Translations under genes and position numbers: made by a program
Origin: Desulfuromonadales bacterium
GTDB taxonomy: Bacteria; Desulfobacterota; Desulfuromonadia; Desulfuromonadales; BM103
DNA length: 64,000 bases
Direction: 5' to 3'
Assembly: GCA_030145205.1 (NCBI GenBank)
Contig: JAQYVZ010000004.1
Span: 99,847-163,846, forward strand
Notes under the pieces: generated by a model
Database searches by the model: none
Told to the model about the DNA's origin: nothing
The model's input: the letters and a program-made list of their open reading frames with translations, nothing else
Part shown: positions 26,851-35,521 of the stretch, in pieces
Position numbering within the stretch: position 1 is the stretch's first letter
Layout: every line of letters begins with the position of its first letter

Positions 26851-29019
26851 TCAATCCTCGAATTTTGTTTTTCTCAAGGCTTCCGCCAGCAATTCGATGG
26901 TGTGCGCGGCCCGGATCGGTTTTTCCTGTTTCTCAAGGCCTCCCTTGATCTGCATCAGGCAGCCGGGGCAGTCCATGGCGACACAGTCCGCTTGGCTGGT
27001 CTCGATGTCCCTGATTTTGTCGGCAAGGATGCGTCTGGCAATTTCCGGATGGCCAGTAAAGGAATAGGATCCTCCAAAGCCGCAGCAACGATCACTGTGC
27101 GCCATCTCAGCCAAGGTGTGTCCCGAGCGTTCCAAAAGTTCACGCGGTTGCTGCCAGACCCCGGCGCCCCGCTTGAGGTGGCAGGAGTCATGATAGGTCA
27201 CTGAACTCAGGTCAGCGACACCTGCAAAGGCAGAGCTGCCGTCCAACTCATCGACGATGAAGCGTGAGATGTCCATGGTGATGGCGGACAACTGCTGTGC
27301 TTTCGATGTCCATTCAGGGTTTTCTTTGAGAAGGTCGAGGAAGTCACGTTGCAGCGACATGGTGCAGGTCGGGCAGGTGGTAATCACAAAGTCGGGGGCG
27401 CTTTGCAGCATGGCGTCGATGTTCTGCTTGGCCAGGGCGGTGGCGGTTTCCCGGTCCCCCGAGTAAAGTGCCGGCACTCCGCAGCAGTTCTGCTCAAGGG
27501 GGAAGCTGACGTCGACATTCATGTGGTTGAGGACTTTGACCAGGTCTTGACCCAACTCGGGGTAAACGAAGTCATTCAGACAACCGGCAAAGAAGGCGAC
27601 GCGATAGCGCGGTTTTTCGAGCTTTTGCGGCAGGGTGTTCCACAGGTCGCGCAACGGTTTGTCGGCGATGGCCGGCAGGGTTCGCCATTCGGTCAGACCC
27701 GAGAAAAACAGGGGCAAGTGACGGATGCTACGTTCGCCCCGGGTGACTGGTTTTTGCAGCAGGCTGGCCGCACGCAGCATGCCGTGAAACAGCTTGCGGT
27801 TGCGCATGATTTTTTTGAACACCAGCGACTTGCCGGTGCCGATGCCTTCCTCTTCCCCCAGAACTTCGCGCAGGTGCAGAATGATGCTCTCCAGGTCGAT
27901 CTTGCTGGGGCAGACCGCAACGCAGGCGCGGCAGCCGATGCAGGCTTTGACGAGTTCAGCGGCGTTGTCCAGACCGTGGAAGAAGGCGGTCAGGATAATG
28001 CCGATGGCGCTGATGTAGACATGGCCGAAGACATGGCCGCCAACGATCTGGTAGACCGGGCAGACGTTTGCACAGGCGCCGCACTTGATGCAGCGCAGGG
28101 CATCGCGGCACACGGCCGATTCTGCCAGGGCACTGCGGCCGTTGTCGAGCAGGACGATGTGCAGTTCCTTGGCGGCGTCGCCGCACGGGACGGCACCGCG
28201 GATCCAGGAAATGTACGAGGTGATCAGCTGACCGGTGGCATTCTTCGGCAGAACGTTGATGATGTTGTGTGCATCCTCCAGAGTCGGCACCAGTTTCTCG
28301 ATGCCGACCAGAGCGACGTGAATTTTCGGCAGGGTGCTGGTCAGCCGGGCGTTGCCTTCGTTGGTCACCAGGGCGAGTCCGCCGGTTTCTGCAATGGCCG
28401 CATTGGCCCCAGTGATGCCGAGATCAGCGTCCAGGTAGGCCTGGCGTAGTTGCTCCCGGGCGACGCGCACCAGGTGGGGAATCTCTGCCGATTCCGTACG
28501 ACCAGTTGCCTTGCTGAACAGTTCGGCGACCTCTTCCTTGACCATGTGGATGGCCGGCAAGACCATATGGCTGGGGCGCTCGCCGGCGAGTTGGACAATC
28601 CATTCACCGAGGTCGGTTTCGAGAACATCAACACCGGCTTCAATCAGGGCTCGGTTGAGATGGGTTTCCTCGCTGGCCATGCTCTTGCTTTTTACGATCT
28701 TTTTGACGCCGCGGGCGCGGGCCAGGTCGAGGATGTAGCGGTTGGCGTCTTCCGCCGTTTTGGCCAGAAAGACCTTGGCGCCGGCTGCTTCCGCGTTGGT
28801 GGTGAACTCCTCCAGGTATTTCGGCAGGTTGTTGCGGACCTCATCCTTAATTTCGGCGATGCTGTCGCGCAGGGCTTCGAAGTCTTGACCGGCAAAAGCG
28901 GCTTCTCGGGCAAGGACATAAGCATCGGCGAACTTGCCCAGAGTCTCCTGCAGGTTCGGTTTCAGCAGGGCGTCCTGAATACGGTTCTGGTAGTTGCGGC
29001 TGCGTTCCGGTTTTATCAT
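26851..29019 (-). CDS. Fused LutB-LutA L-lactate oxidation iron-sulfur protein
   Basis: 722 residues. An LUD domain (about 60-300) is followed by two ferredoxin-type 4Fe-4S motifs (CIKCGACANVCP at 310-321 and CIGCRACVAVCP at 360-371), matching LutB/LldF. The C-terminal half carries two CCG domains (EQNCCGVPA and DRCCGFGGSY), matching LutA/LldE. The fused arrangement is known in deltaproteobacteria such as Desulfovibrio. With LutC it forms the flavin-free L-lactate dehydrogenase complex. The gene follows lutC by 28 bases on the same strand and shares its FadR-type control. Confidence 0.93.
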   Translation of the reverse strand: MIKPERSRNYQNRIQDALLKPNLQETLGKFADAYVLAREAAFAGQDFEALRDSIAEIKDEVRNNLPKYLEEFTTNAEAAGAKVFLAKTAEDANRYILDLARARGVKKIVKSKSMASEETHLNRALIEAGVDVLETDLGEWIVQLAGERPSHMVLPAIHMVKEEVAELFSKATGRTESAEIPHLVRVAREQLRQAYLDADLGITGANAAIAETGGLALVTNEGNARLTSTLPKIHVALVGIEKLVPTLEDAHNIINVLPKNATGQLITSYISWIRGAVPCGDAAKELHIVLLDNGRSALAESAVCRDALRCIKCGACANVCPVYQIVGGHVFGHVYISAIGIILTAFFHGLDNAAELVKACIGCRACVAVCPSKIDLESIILHLREVLGEEEGIGTGKSLVFKKIMRNRKLFHGMLRAASLLQKPVTRGERSIRHLPLFFSGLTEWRTLPAIADKPLRDLWNTLPQKLEKPRYRVAFFAGCLNDFVYPELGQDLVKVLNHMNVDVSFPLEQNCCGVPALYSGDRETATALAKQNIDAMLQSAPDFVITTCPTCTMSLQRDFLDLLKENPEWTSKAQQLSAITMDISRFIVDELDGSSAFAGVADLSSVTYHDSCHLKRGAGVWQQPRELLERSGHTLAEMAHSDRCCGFGGSYSFTGHPEIARRILADKIRDIETSQADCVAMDCPGCLMQIKGGLEKQEKPIRAAHTIELLAEALRKTKFED

Positions 29020-29046
29020 GATGACATGTCCCGTCGGAGGTCTCGG

Positions 29047-29592
29047 TTAACTTTCCATTGGATCGTCTGACAGACCGGGGAGTAGAAGAATATGCAATTC
29101 CGCCGGGCCATGAACGCCAATGGTTAAAACGCGCTCGATATCAGCCGTCCGGCTCGGTCCGGTGATGTAGGCCAGGTAAGTCTGGGGCGTCTCCTGATGA
29201 ATGCGGCGCACGATCGGGATGCCGTCGGTTGCCTCAGGCAGGATCTTGGCTGGGTCGAGCAGTACGAAGTGGCGTTCAGGCAGGGTGGACGCGAGACGGA
29301 CCGCCTCCTGGGTGCTGTCCAGAACGATGCTGCCGGTTGCGGCGATGGCGAAATTGGCACCGGTAATGCCGCTGTCGGCGGTTGGCGCCTGTGCACGCCA
29401 GTCGTTGTCGATGACCGGCAGACCTGCCCGGACCAGTTCTTCCCGCAAGCCGATGCGGAGCAGGCTCGGTTGGGGTGGCAACAGGAGTGGACCGTCGCTG
29501 TGGCGGGCAATGTAAGCCGCCGCCGCTCCGATGTCAGCCACCTGTTCGCAGCAGCCGTTGACCTTGGTCAGTGCGGCGATGAAATCGTCCAT
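29047..29592 (-). CDS. lutC: LutC-type lactate utilisation protein
   Basis: 181 residues from ATG 29592, with AGAGG upstream. It has an LUD fold with a DSGITGANFAIAATGSIVLDS glycine-rich segment and an SRTADIERVLTIGVHGPAELHILLL end. It is a partner of the fused LutBA subunit. It is the first gene of the lut operon, with a consensus promoter overlapped by the TGGTCTTACCA operator. No lactate permease gene is adjacent in this window. Confidence 0.9.
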   Translation of the reverse strand: MDDFIAALTKVNGCCEQVADIGAAAAYIARHSDGPLLLPPQPSLLRIGLREELVRAGLPVIDNDWRAQAPTADSGITGANFAIAATGSIVLDSTQEAVRLASTLPERHFVLLDPAKILPEATDGIPIVRRIHQETPQTYLAYITGPSRTADIERVLTIGVHGPAELHILLLPGLSDDPMES

Positions 29593-29612
29593 AAACACCT
29601 CTTTTGGTAAAA

Positions 29613-29651
29613 TGGTCTTACCAATATAGGTAGGCGGGCTCGTGCCGTCAA
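29613..29651 (-). promoter_or_regulatory. lut promoter with FadR/LldR-type operator
   Basis: On the minus strand the -35 TTGACG (29651-29646) and -10 TATATT (29628-29623) are spaced 17 bases. The palindrome TGGTCTTACCA at 29613-29623 touches the -10, and a further TTGGTAAAATGG half-arrangement lies at 29604-29615. Binding there would block transcription. Confidence 0.8.
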
Positions 29652-29753
29652 TAGAAAAGTGTTTTATCAGGATAGCAGGCTTTCGCCGCATGCATATCTT
29701 TTCCAGGGTGTCTGTGGCAAAATAGCCGTCAGCTTTCTGCTTTCGGAGTCTTC

Positions 29754-30878
29754 ATGTCTCTCTATACCGATATCCTCAGCGAGGCGGTGGTCTCGCTGTC
29801 TCGCAACGATTTTTTCACCATGCTGCGCCTGGTGCGCCTGCTTGATCAGGTCAGCCGTCTGCCGACCTATCGCAGCCTGGTTGCTCTGCTGGTTCCGGAC
29901 GTGGCCCGCTTCGACCCGGGCCATGATGCGGTGATGATGTGTTACGATTTTCATCAGACCGGGCAGGGGCCGAAGCTAATCGAGGTCAATACCAATGCCG
30001 GCGGTAGTTTGCCGGCGTATCTGGTGGACCGGCAGATGACCCGCGGGGCGCCAGGGGACCTGCCGGCGCGGCTGAAGCGAAAAATGCTTGGCCAGTTTTT
30101 GGATGAATACAGACAATTTACCGGCGGCAGCCAGAGCGCTCCGGAACGGATCGTCATTCTGGATGAACACCCGGAACAGCAGTTCCTGTACCAGGAAATG
30201 CAGCTGTTCGCGGAACTGTTTCGAAGCGAAGGTCTGGTCGCGGAGGTCGTCGATCCTTCCGCGTTGGAGGCGGGAGAGCAGGGCGTCTTCCTGAAAGGCG
30301 CGCCCGTTGATTTGATCTACAATCGGCACTGTGACTTTTACCTGGAAGAACCGGAGATGGCCGGTCTGCGTACAGCATACCTGACGCGACAGGTCTGCCT
30401 GACGCCGAATCCATTTACCTATGGTCTGCTGGCTGACAAGCGTCGCCTGACGCTCTGGTCAGACCCCGGGTTTGCCGAACAGTTCGCTTTGACGGAGCGG
30501 GCAGGGGAGTTGCTGCGGCAGACAATCCCACAAAGCAGGATGTTGGTCGATCTCGATCCGGCCGAGGCCTGGGGCGTGCGTCGGCATTCGGTCTTCAAGC
30601 CGGTCACACGTTTCGGCAGCCGTGGGGTTTTGCTCGGCGGCAAGATCTCTCGCAAGCGTTTTGAACAGCTCCATCCGGCAGAGACGCTGGTTCAGGAGCT
30701 GGTGCCGCCGTCCCTGACCGAAGTGCCAGGTGAAGAACCGATGAAAACCGACTTCCGAGTGTACGCTTATCGTAATCGCGTGCTGGGGGTCACCGCCAGA
30801 ATCTATCGGGGGCAGGTTACTAATTTCCGGACGGAAGGGGGCGGGTTTGCGCGAGTGCAAGTAACGAGTAATGAATGA
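29754..30878 (+). CDS. ATP-grasp-like protein of unknown substrate
   Basis: 374 residues. Features include KLIEVNTNAGGSLPAYL, a DLIYNRHCDFYLEEPE segment, RRHSVFKPVTRFGSRGVLLGGK, a VQELVPP ligase-like motif and DFRVYAYRNRVLGVTARIYRGQ. These fit an ATP-grasp carboxylate-amine ligase with glutathionylspermidine-synthase-like (circularly permuted) order. The substrate cannot be read from sequence. The gene is divergent from lutC. The last codons (VTSNE) come from an inverted repeat beginning at 30861. Confidence 0.7.
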   Translation: MSLYTDILSEAVVSLSRNDFFTMLRLVRLLDQVSRLPTYRSLVALLVPDVARFDPGHDAVMMCYDFHQTGQGPKLIEVNTNAGGSLPAYLVDRQMTRGAPGDLPARLKRKMLGQFLDEYRQFTGGSQSAPERIVILDEHPEQQFLYQEMQLFAELFRSEGLVAEVVDPSALEAGEQGVFLKGAPVDLIYNRHCDFYLEEPEMAGLRTAYLTRQVCLTPNPFTYGLLADKRRLTLWSDPGFAEQFALTERAGELLRQTIPQSRMLVDLDPAEAWGVRRHSVFKPVTRFGSRGVLLGGKISRKRFEQLHPAETLVQELVPPSLTEVPGEEPMKTDFRVYAYRNRVLGVTARIYRGQVTNFRTEGGGFARVQVTSNE

Positions 30879-30914
30879 CGGGTGGTTTCTGGTTTTTTAC
30901 ACGCTACTCGTTAC
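30861..30914. repeat. Inverted repeat, GTAACGAGTA type
   Basis: Perfect 10-bp arms GTAACGAGTA (30861-30870) and TACTCGTTAC (30905-30914), with a T-rich loop. The left arm lies inside the end of the ATP-grasp gene. It may act as a terminator between the convergent genes; the sequence style is that of small intergenic repeats. Confidence 0.6.
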
Positions 30915-30931
30915 CAGTCACATGTCACGGT

Positions 30932-32893
30932 TTATTTAAACATTCGCTTGAATAAGCCTTTTTTCTGCTGTTCCTGTTTCTCACGAATGGTCCGCAAACC
31001 CTGGCGGGCCATGGCGTAGCGGGCGTCAAGCTTGAGCGCCTTGTTGAATTCCGCCTCGGCCATTACATCCTGGCCGCCATCCAGCAACAGCCAGCCTTTG
31101 TAAGCGAAACCAACTGCGGTACGTTCCATGGTGAGTGCCTTGTTCAGCATCTGCTTGGCCTTGCCCTGCATGGCCTGACTCTCGGCGTAGCGTGGGTTGC
31201 GGGCGATCGACCAGGCCAGATGGGCGAGCACTTCGCCGCTGTTGGAGTCGTAGGCAACGGCCTCCTTGAGCGCCTGCTCGGCGTTGTCCCACTCCTGCAT
31301 GTCAATGAAGACCTTGCCCGATTCTGCCTGGACCTGGGCCTGGAAGCGGTCATCTCCGTCCTGGCCCAGGCCGATTTTGTCCGAGTTCAGCAGTTCGTCG
31401 TAGCGTTCCTTTTTGACGACATCAGACAGGGTGTCATAGGCGGTTGCCACCGTGGACAGGATCCCTTCGACCAGGCCCGCCTCTTCCCCGCCGAGCTGCA
31501 TGAGGACCTCAGGGCCGTACTGGCGGGTGATGGCAAAGTAACGCTCCTTGAGCAGGTCGATCGAAAACTTGGCCGGTTTGATGCCGAAGACCTCGTAGTG
31601 ATTCTTCCCTTCGAGGCTTTGGGCCATGATGCGGACGCTTTGTGCCAGATCCTCCTGGGCGGGCGCTGCAGGCGGTGCCGGCTTTGCTGGAGCCGCTGGT
31701 TTGGGAGGTGTCGTCGATGCAGGTTCTGTTGACTCCTCATCGACCAGGTCGTCAAAGCTTTCGAGCGGTGTCTCCCGGTCAACCTCCTCGGCGACCTCGG
31801 CGGCGTTGAACAGGGCGCGTAGCGGCCAGGCGTCCACCGTGACCGGCTTGGTTGGCTCCTTGCTGAAATTGAGCATGTTGAGGCTGAGCAGGCTCAGTAG
31901 CAGGGCGGCCGGATCATGAGCGTCATCAAGACAGGCTGCCAAGGTGGTTTGTCCATCCATACGGTTCAGTAGCAGCTTGTCGTTGCCGTTCAGGTCAAGA
32001 AAATTGATGTGTCGGTAGAAGTCACCGGCTGGTACTGGGTAATGGTTGAGGTAGCGGGCCAGAATCCGTTTCGCCGCGGGATCTTGAAAACGCCGGAACC
32101 CACGATAGAAGAGGTTGGGAACGTTCAAAGTGATGATCTGCATCAGCTCCGGCGGCGTAAATTCCTGCCAGGAGGCAGTCGCCGGCGGCGCCCCGAACGC
32201 CTGCTCCAGTTCATCCCGCAGATAGTCGAGTTTGGCTTGCAGCAGGTCGGTGTAGTTCATGCAGCCCAGCTCAACCAGGCTTTCATGGCGGAAAGCACCG
32301 GTCGTTGCAAAATGCTCGTATTCCGCATCGTTCAGCAGATTGCGGCTGCGCAGGTAGTCGCCGAAGTCGCGATGGGCAAAGCCGGGACGCAACGACACTG
32401 GTGCGCCTTTGACAAACACCAGGGCGCGGCGATGGTCGGGCCATTCCAGCAGGAGTTGGCCGGAAAAGCCTTTCTGGTAGGCTTGCTGCAGGTAATGACT
32501 AACCGGTCGTTGCGGAGCAGTCGCGTCACCAAGCAGGGATTCGATCGCCGTCATGATCTTTGCCGCCTTGAAAGGTTTTTCGATGTAATGCTCAACGCCC
32601 AATGAGCGGGCCGCCTGATGGTATTTGTCGCCTAGGTAGGCGCCGCTCATGATAATGACCGGCAGTTTGGCTGTGCGCTTGCTGCTGCGCAGTTTTTTCA
32701 GGAGCTCAACGCCGTTCAGGCCGGGCAGGCGCAGGTCGAGCAGCAGCAAGTCGGGAGGGGATGATGCGATTGTCCGGAGAGCGTCGACCCCGTTTGCCTG
32801 ATGGACCACCTCGAAGGACCGGCGGCGCAACAGCTCGGTCAGCCCTTTTGCCAGGGAGAGGTTGTCTTCAGCAATCAGGATGCGCTTGCTCAT
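30932..32893 (-). CDS. Response-regulator fusion: receiver, DUF4388-like (PATAN) and TPR regions
   Basis: 653 residues. A receiver domain (1-120) has Asp in LLLLDLRLPG and Lys in YIEKPFKA. A central PATAN/DUF4388-like domain (about 130-260) has SGQLLLEWPDHRRALVFVKGAPV, which is frequent in Geobacter and Myxococcus signalling proteins. It is followed by a Pro/Ala linker (about 400-425), a J-domain-like segment (NHYEVFGIKPAKFSIDLLKERYF) and TPR-like repeats (about 530-640, NAEQALKEAVAYDSNSGEV, KGWLLL). The output is probably protein-protein binding, not DNA binding. No kinase is adjacent. Confidence 0.85.
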   Translation of the reverse strand: MSKRILIAEDNLSLAKGLTELLRRRSFEVVHQANGVDALRTIASSPPDLLLLDLRLPGLNGVELLKKLRSSKRTAKLPVIIMSGAYLGDKYHQAARSLGVEHYIEKPFKAAKIMTAIESLLGDATAPQRPVSHYLQQAYQKGFSGQLLLEWPDHRRALVFVKGAPVSLRPGFAHRDFGDYLRSRNLLNDAEYEHFATTGAFRHESLVELGCMNYTDLLQAKLDYLRDELEQAFGAPPATASWQEFTPPELMQIITLNVPNLFYRGFRRFQDPAAKRILARYLNHYPVPAGDFYRHINFLDLNGNDKLLLNRMDGQTTLAACLDDAHDPAALLLSLLSLNMLNFSKEPTKPVTVDAWPLRALFNAAEVAEEVDRETPLESFDDLVDEESTEPASTTPPKPAAPAKPAPPAAPAQEDLAQSVRIMAQSLEGKNHYEVFGIKPAKFSIDLLKERYFAITRQYGPEVLMQLGGEEAGLVEGILSTVATAYDTLSDVVKKERYDELLNSDKIGLGQDGDDRFQAQVQAESGKVFIDMQEWDNAEQALKEAVAYDSNSGEVLAHLAWSIARNPRYAESQAMQGKAKQMLNKALTMERTAVGFAYKGWLLLDGGQDVMAEAEFNKALKLDARYAMARQGLRTIREKQEQQKKGLFKRMFK

Positions 32894-32903
32894 GGTTCCA
32901 TCC

Positions 32904-33070
32904 TAGGAGCCTGTCTGACTATACAGATCGAAGCGAAAATTCGGATTGTTGAAAACAGATTTTAGCTCGTTTGCAGGCTCATAGCCATAGCTATGGGTCA
33001 AAAAGGATCTGAAATATGGACCAAAGAGCTGAATTTGCAGCCGATTCATGAATAGTCCGACAGGCTCCTA
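32904..33070. mobile_element. MITE-like element with terminal inverted repeats, 167 bp
   Basis: Ends are 32904-32922 (TAGGAGCCTGTCTGACTAT) and 33052-33070, matching in inverted orientation at 18 of 19 positions. There is partial internal symmetry around 32985. The right end supplies the TAG stop of mltG. No coding capacity is seen. No second copy was recognised in this window. Confidence 0.7.
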
Positions 33071-34075
33071 GCGCTTCAGCTGGTAGCGGCGTACATCGCG
33101 ATTATGGTCTTTCAGGGTGGCGTTGAACACATGGCTGCCATCCCCTTTTGAAACGAAATACAGGTACTTGACGTCTGCCGGTGCGACCGCCGCCTGTAGC
33201 GCGTTCTTGCCGGGACTGGCGATCGGTCCCGGCGGCAGACCACGCCGCCGGTAGGTATTGTAGGGTGTGGCCTCCTGCAGGTGCTGACGTGTCAGGTTGC
33301 CGTCGAAATCCTTGATGCCGTAAATCACGGTCGGGTCGGCCTGCAACGGAATACCGATCCGTAGCCGGTTGTGGAAGACGGCAGCAATCAGCGGCATCTC
33401 ATCGTCGTTGCCCGCCTCCTTCTGGATAATTGAAGCCAGTGTAACCCATTGGTGCTGATCCATACCCAACTCACTGGCGGTAGCCAGCATCTCCGGGGTG
33501 ACCTTCTGCTTGAACTGCTCCACCATAGCGGTCAGCAGGGTGGTCAGCGTTGTATCACTGGTGTAGGTGTAGGTCTCCGGAAACAGGTAGCCTTCGAGGC
33601 TGTCCGCTTCAATGTCCAGTTGGACGATTCGTTGCCGGTCGCTGGCCAGGGCTAAAAAATCTTCGGCTTTGCCGATGCCGGAGGTCTCCACGCGCGCCGC
33701 GATTTCAACCATGGAAAAGCCTTCTGGAATCGTCAACTGAAATTTACGGACATCGCCGGCAACCAGGCGGTCGAGAATCTCGGCAGGGGTTGCGGCTTGT
33801 TTGAAGAGGTATTCGCCGGCGTGGATGTGGGCGGCAACTTTCTTCCAGCGAGCCAGCAGGATAAAGCGCCGAGCGTCGCTGATCACACCGGCGTGTTCAA
33901 ATTCGTAGGCCAGGCGTGTGAATGATGTCCCGGGCTTGACACGCAGCAGAACTTCCTGGGTAGGAGCCACCGGCTGGTGCAGGAAGCTGCTGATCCAGAA
34001 CACGCTGCCACCAATGGTTGCTATAGCGACCAGCAGGAGCACGAGCAGAAATTTTATCCAACGTTTAGACGGCAT
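33068..34075 (-). CDS. mltG: Endolytic murein transglycosylase MltG
   Basis: 335 residues. An N-terminal TM helix (about 9-29), a LysM-like region, and a catalytic domain with the conserved Glu in SIIQKEAG, plus LEGYLFPETY, QADPTVIYG, PYNTY and GLPPGPIASPG motifs. MltG cuts nascent glycan strands and sets their length. It lies 15 bases after plsY on the same strand. Its TAG stop is formed by the terminal repeat of the adjacent 167-bp element, but the protein still ends at the usual place. Confidence 0.96.
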   Translation of the reverse strand: MPSKRWIKFLLVLLLVAIATIGGSVFWISSFLHQPVAPTQEVLLRVKPGTSFTRLAYEFEHAGVISDARRFILLARWKKVAAHIHAGEYLFKQAATPAEILDRLVAGDVRKFQLTIPEGFSMVEIAARVETSGIGKAEDFLALASDRQRIVQLDIEADSLEGYLFPETYTYTSDTTLTTLLTAMVEQFKQKVTPEMLATASELGMDQHQWVTLASIIQKEAGNDDEMPLIAAVFHNRLRIGIPLQADPTVIYGIKDFDGNLTRQHLQEATPYNTYRRRGLPPGPIASPGKNALQAAVAPADVKYLYFVSKGDGSHVFNATLKDHNRDVRRYQLKR

Positions 34076-34090
34076 GACACCTCGCCCATT

Positions 34091-34687
34091 TCAGGCTTTG
34101 AAGCGGTTCTCCGTCCCACCCAGCAGGCGGCGGATGTTGGCACGGTGACGCCAGACGATCAGGCCGGCGATACAGAGACTGCCGGCAAAAACTTCTTTGG
34201 GGTGACCGAGCAGCAGGATCAAAAGAGGCATGGCCAGGGCTGCCAGGACCGAGCCGAGCGAAATAAATCGGCTGATTCCCACGACAACAACAAACAGGAC
34301 GGCGGCAATCAGGACTGCCAGGGGGGAGAGAACCAGAAAAATCCCCAAGGCGGTCGCCACGCCTTTGCCGCCGCGGAAGCCGAGATAGACCGGGTAGCAG
34401 TGGCCGACAATGGCGATAAAAGCAAGCAGGCCGAGTTGACCGGGGGTCGGTCCAAGCCAGAGGGTGATGGCCAGCAGCGGCAGGGCGCCCTTGGCAATAT
34501 CACCGAGCAGGGTCAGGATGCCGGGCAGCTTGCCGGCGACCCGGTAGACATTGGTGGCGCCGATGTTGCCGCTGCCTTTCTGACGGACATCTTCATAGCC
34601 CATCAGCTTGGCCAGCACAATTCCCGTAGGAACAGCCGTGATCAGGTAAGTGGCCAGTATGGTGATAATCAGCAGGGGCGGTGACAT
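34091..34687 (-). CDS. plsY: Glycerol-3-phosphate acyltransferase PlsY
   Basis: 198 residues with five TM helices and the family motifs GSGNIGATNVYR (about residue 38), GHCYPVYLGFRGGKGVAT (about 95) and a C-terminal VWRHRANIRRLL segment. It acylates glycerol-3-phosphate from acyl-phosphate in phospholipid synthesis. Followed after 15 bases by mltG. The C-terminus ends ENRFKA. Confidence 0.96.
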   Translation of the reverse strand: MSPPLLIITILATYLITAVPTGIVLAKLMGYEDVRQKGSGNIGATNVYRVAGKLPGILTLLGDIAKGALPLLAITLWLGPTPGQLGLLAFIAIVGHCYPVYLGFRGGKGVATALGIFLVLSPLAVLIAAVLFVVVVGISRFISLGSVLAALAMPLLILLLGHPKEVFAGSLCIAGLIVWRHRANIRRLLGGTENRFKA

Positions 34688-34941
34688 GGTTTCAGGTCCA
34701 AAGCTTGGCAGTGCCGCTAAGTTATGTAATCATCTGAATTAACAGAAAATTTGTAGCACGATGCGCTGAAAACCACAAGGGTGTTCAATGGGTGGCGCTG
34801 GCTGTTATCATGCCGCGGAAAGAACGGCGGAACGATTTCATCATTGCTCTTCGCCCGGTATCAGGTAGAATAAGGCCGACTTAAAACATGCGGGCTGTTG
34901 CGTGATACGGAGCGCTCGCCAATGTCATTCATAAGGAAATA

Positions 34942-35427
34942 ATGATGCAGGTTTCTTTTCGAATTACAGGGCTTTTAACAGGACTCCTTCTGTTAACGGG
35001 GGTTGCCTGGGCCGGTGGCGTCGACCCACGTGACCAGCCGACTTCAGAATCTGTGGCACCGGTGAAGGTGACGGCTTCTCCGGCCCAGACAGCCGCGGCG
35101 GTCAAGCAGGCACGCCGCGCCGTGGCGCCGGCTGTTGAGGAGGTGCGCGTGAGCCGCCCCCAGCCCAAGGCGGTACCTGCTGCCGTCAAGACAGACTGGT
35201 TGCTCGGAACCCGTACGACAGGGTGCAAACCGCTGTCTGAGGTCTCCCGCACGGTCAAGAACATCGGCCGTTTTGAGACCCCCCGTGAGTTTGCCCGGCA
35301 GATGCAGCAGCGTGGCTACCAGGCATTTGTGCTCGATATCGGTGATGCCCGTGATCGTGTCCTGCGCGTCAAGGTGCCCGACCAGAATCTGGATCTGACC
35401 TTCAGCCGGGCGGAGATGTGTCGCTAG
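34942..35427 (+). CDS. Small secreted protein, unknown function
   Basis: 161 residues with AAGGAA upstream; a second ATG follows directly. A signal peptide (about 1-25, LTGLLLLTGVAWA) is followed by an Ala/Pro/Val-rich linker and a C-terminal domain (about 85-161) with TGCKPLSEVSRTVKNIGRF, two Cys and VLRVKVPDQNLDLTF. The C-terminal pattern resembles a SPOR-like or PrcB-like small domain but no family is certain. It is alone, with a terminator 39 bases downstream. Confidence 0.7.
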   Translation: MMQVSFRITGLLTGLLLLTGVAWAGGVDPRDQPTSESVAPVKVTASPAQTAAAVKQARRAVAPAVEEVRVSRPQPKAVPAAVKTDWLLGTRTTGCKPLSEVSRTVKNIGRFETPREFARQMQQRGYQAFVLDIGDARDRVLRVKVPDQNLDLTFSRAEMCR

Positions 35428-35465
35428 CTGGGTTTTGCTGTTGACGCCCGGTGTTCCCTATAGAA

Positions 35466-35502
35466 AAGCGCGGCCCGTTTTATAACGGGCCGCGCTTTTT
35501 TT
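35466..35502. terminator. Bidirectional terminator
   Basis: AAGCGCGGCCCGTT and AACGGGCCGCGCTT form a 14-bp stem with a short loop followed by T residues, between convergent genes ending at 35427 and 35522. Confidence 0.95.
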
Positions 35503-35521
35503 TAAACTGCAGCAATCAACT

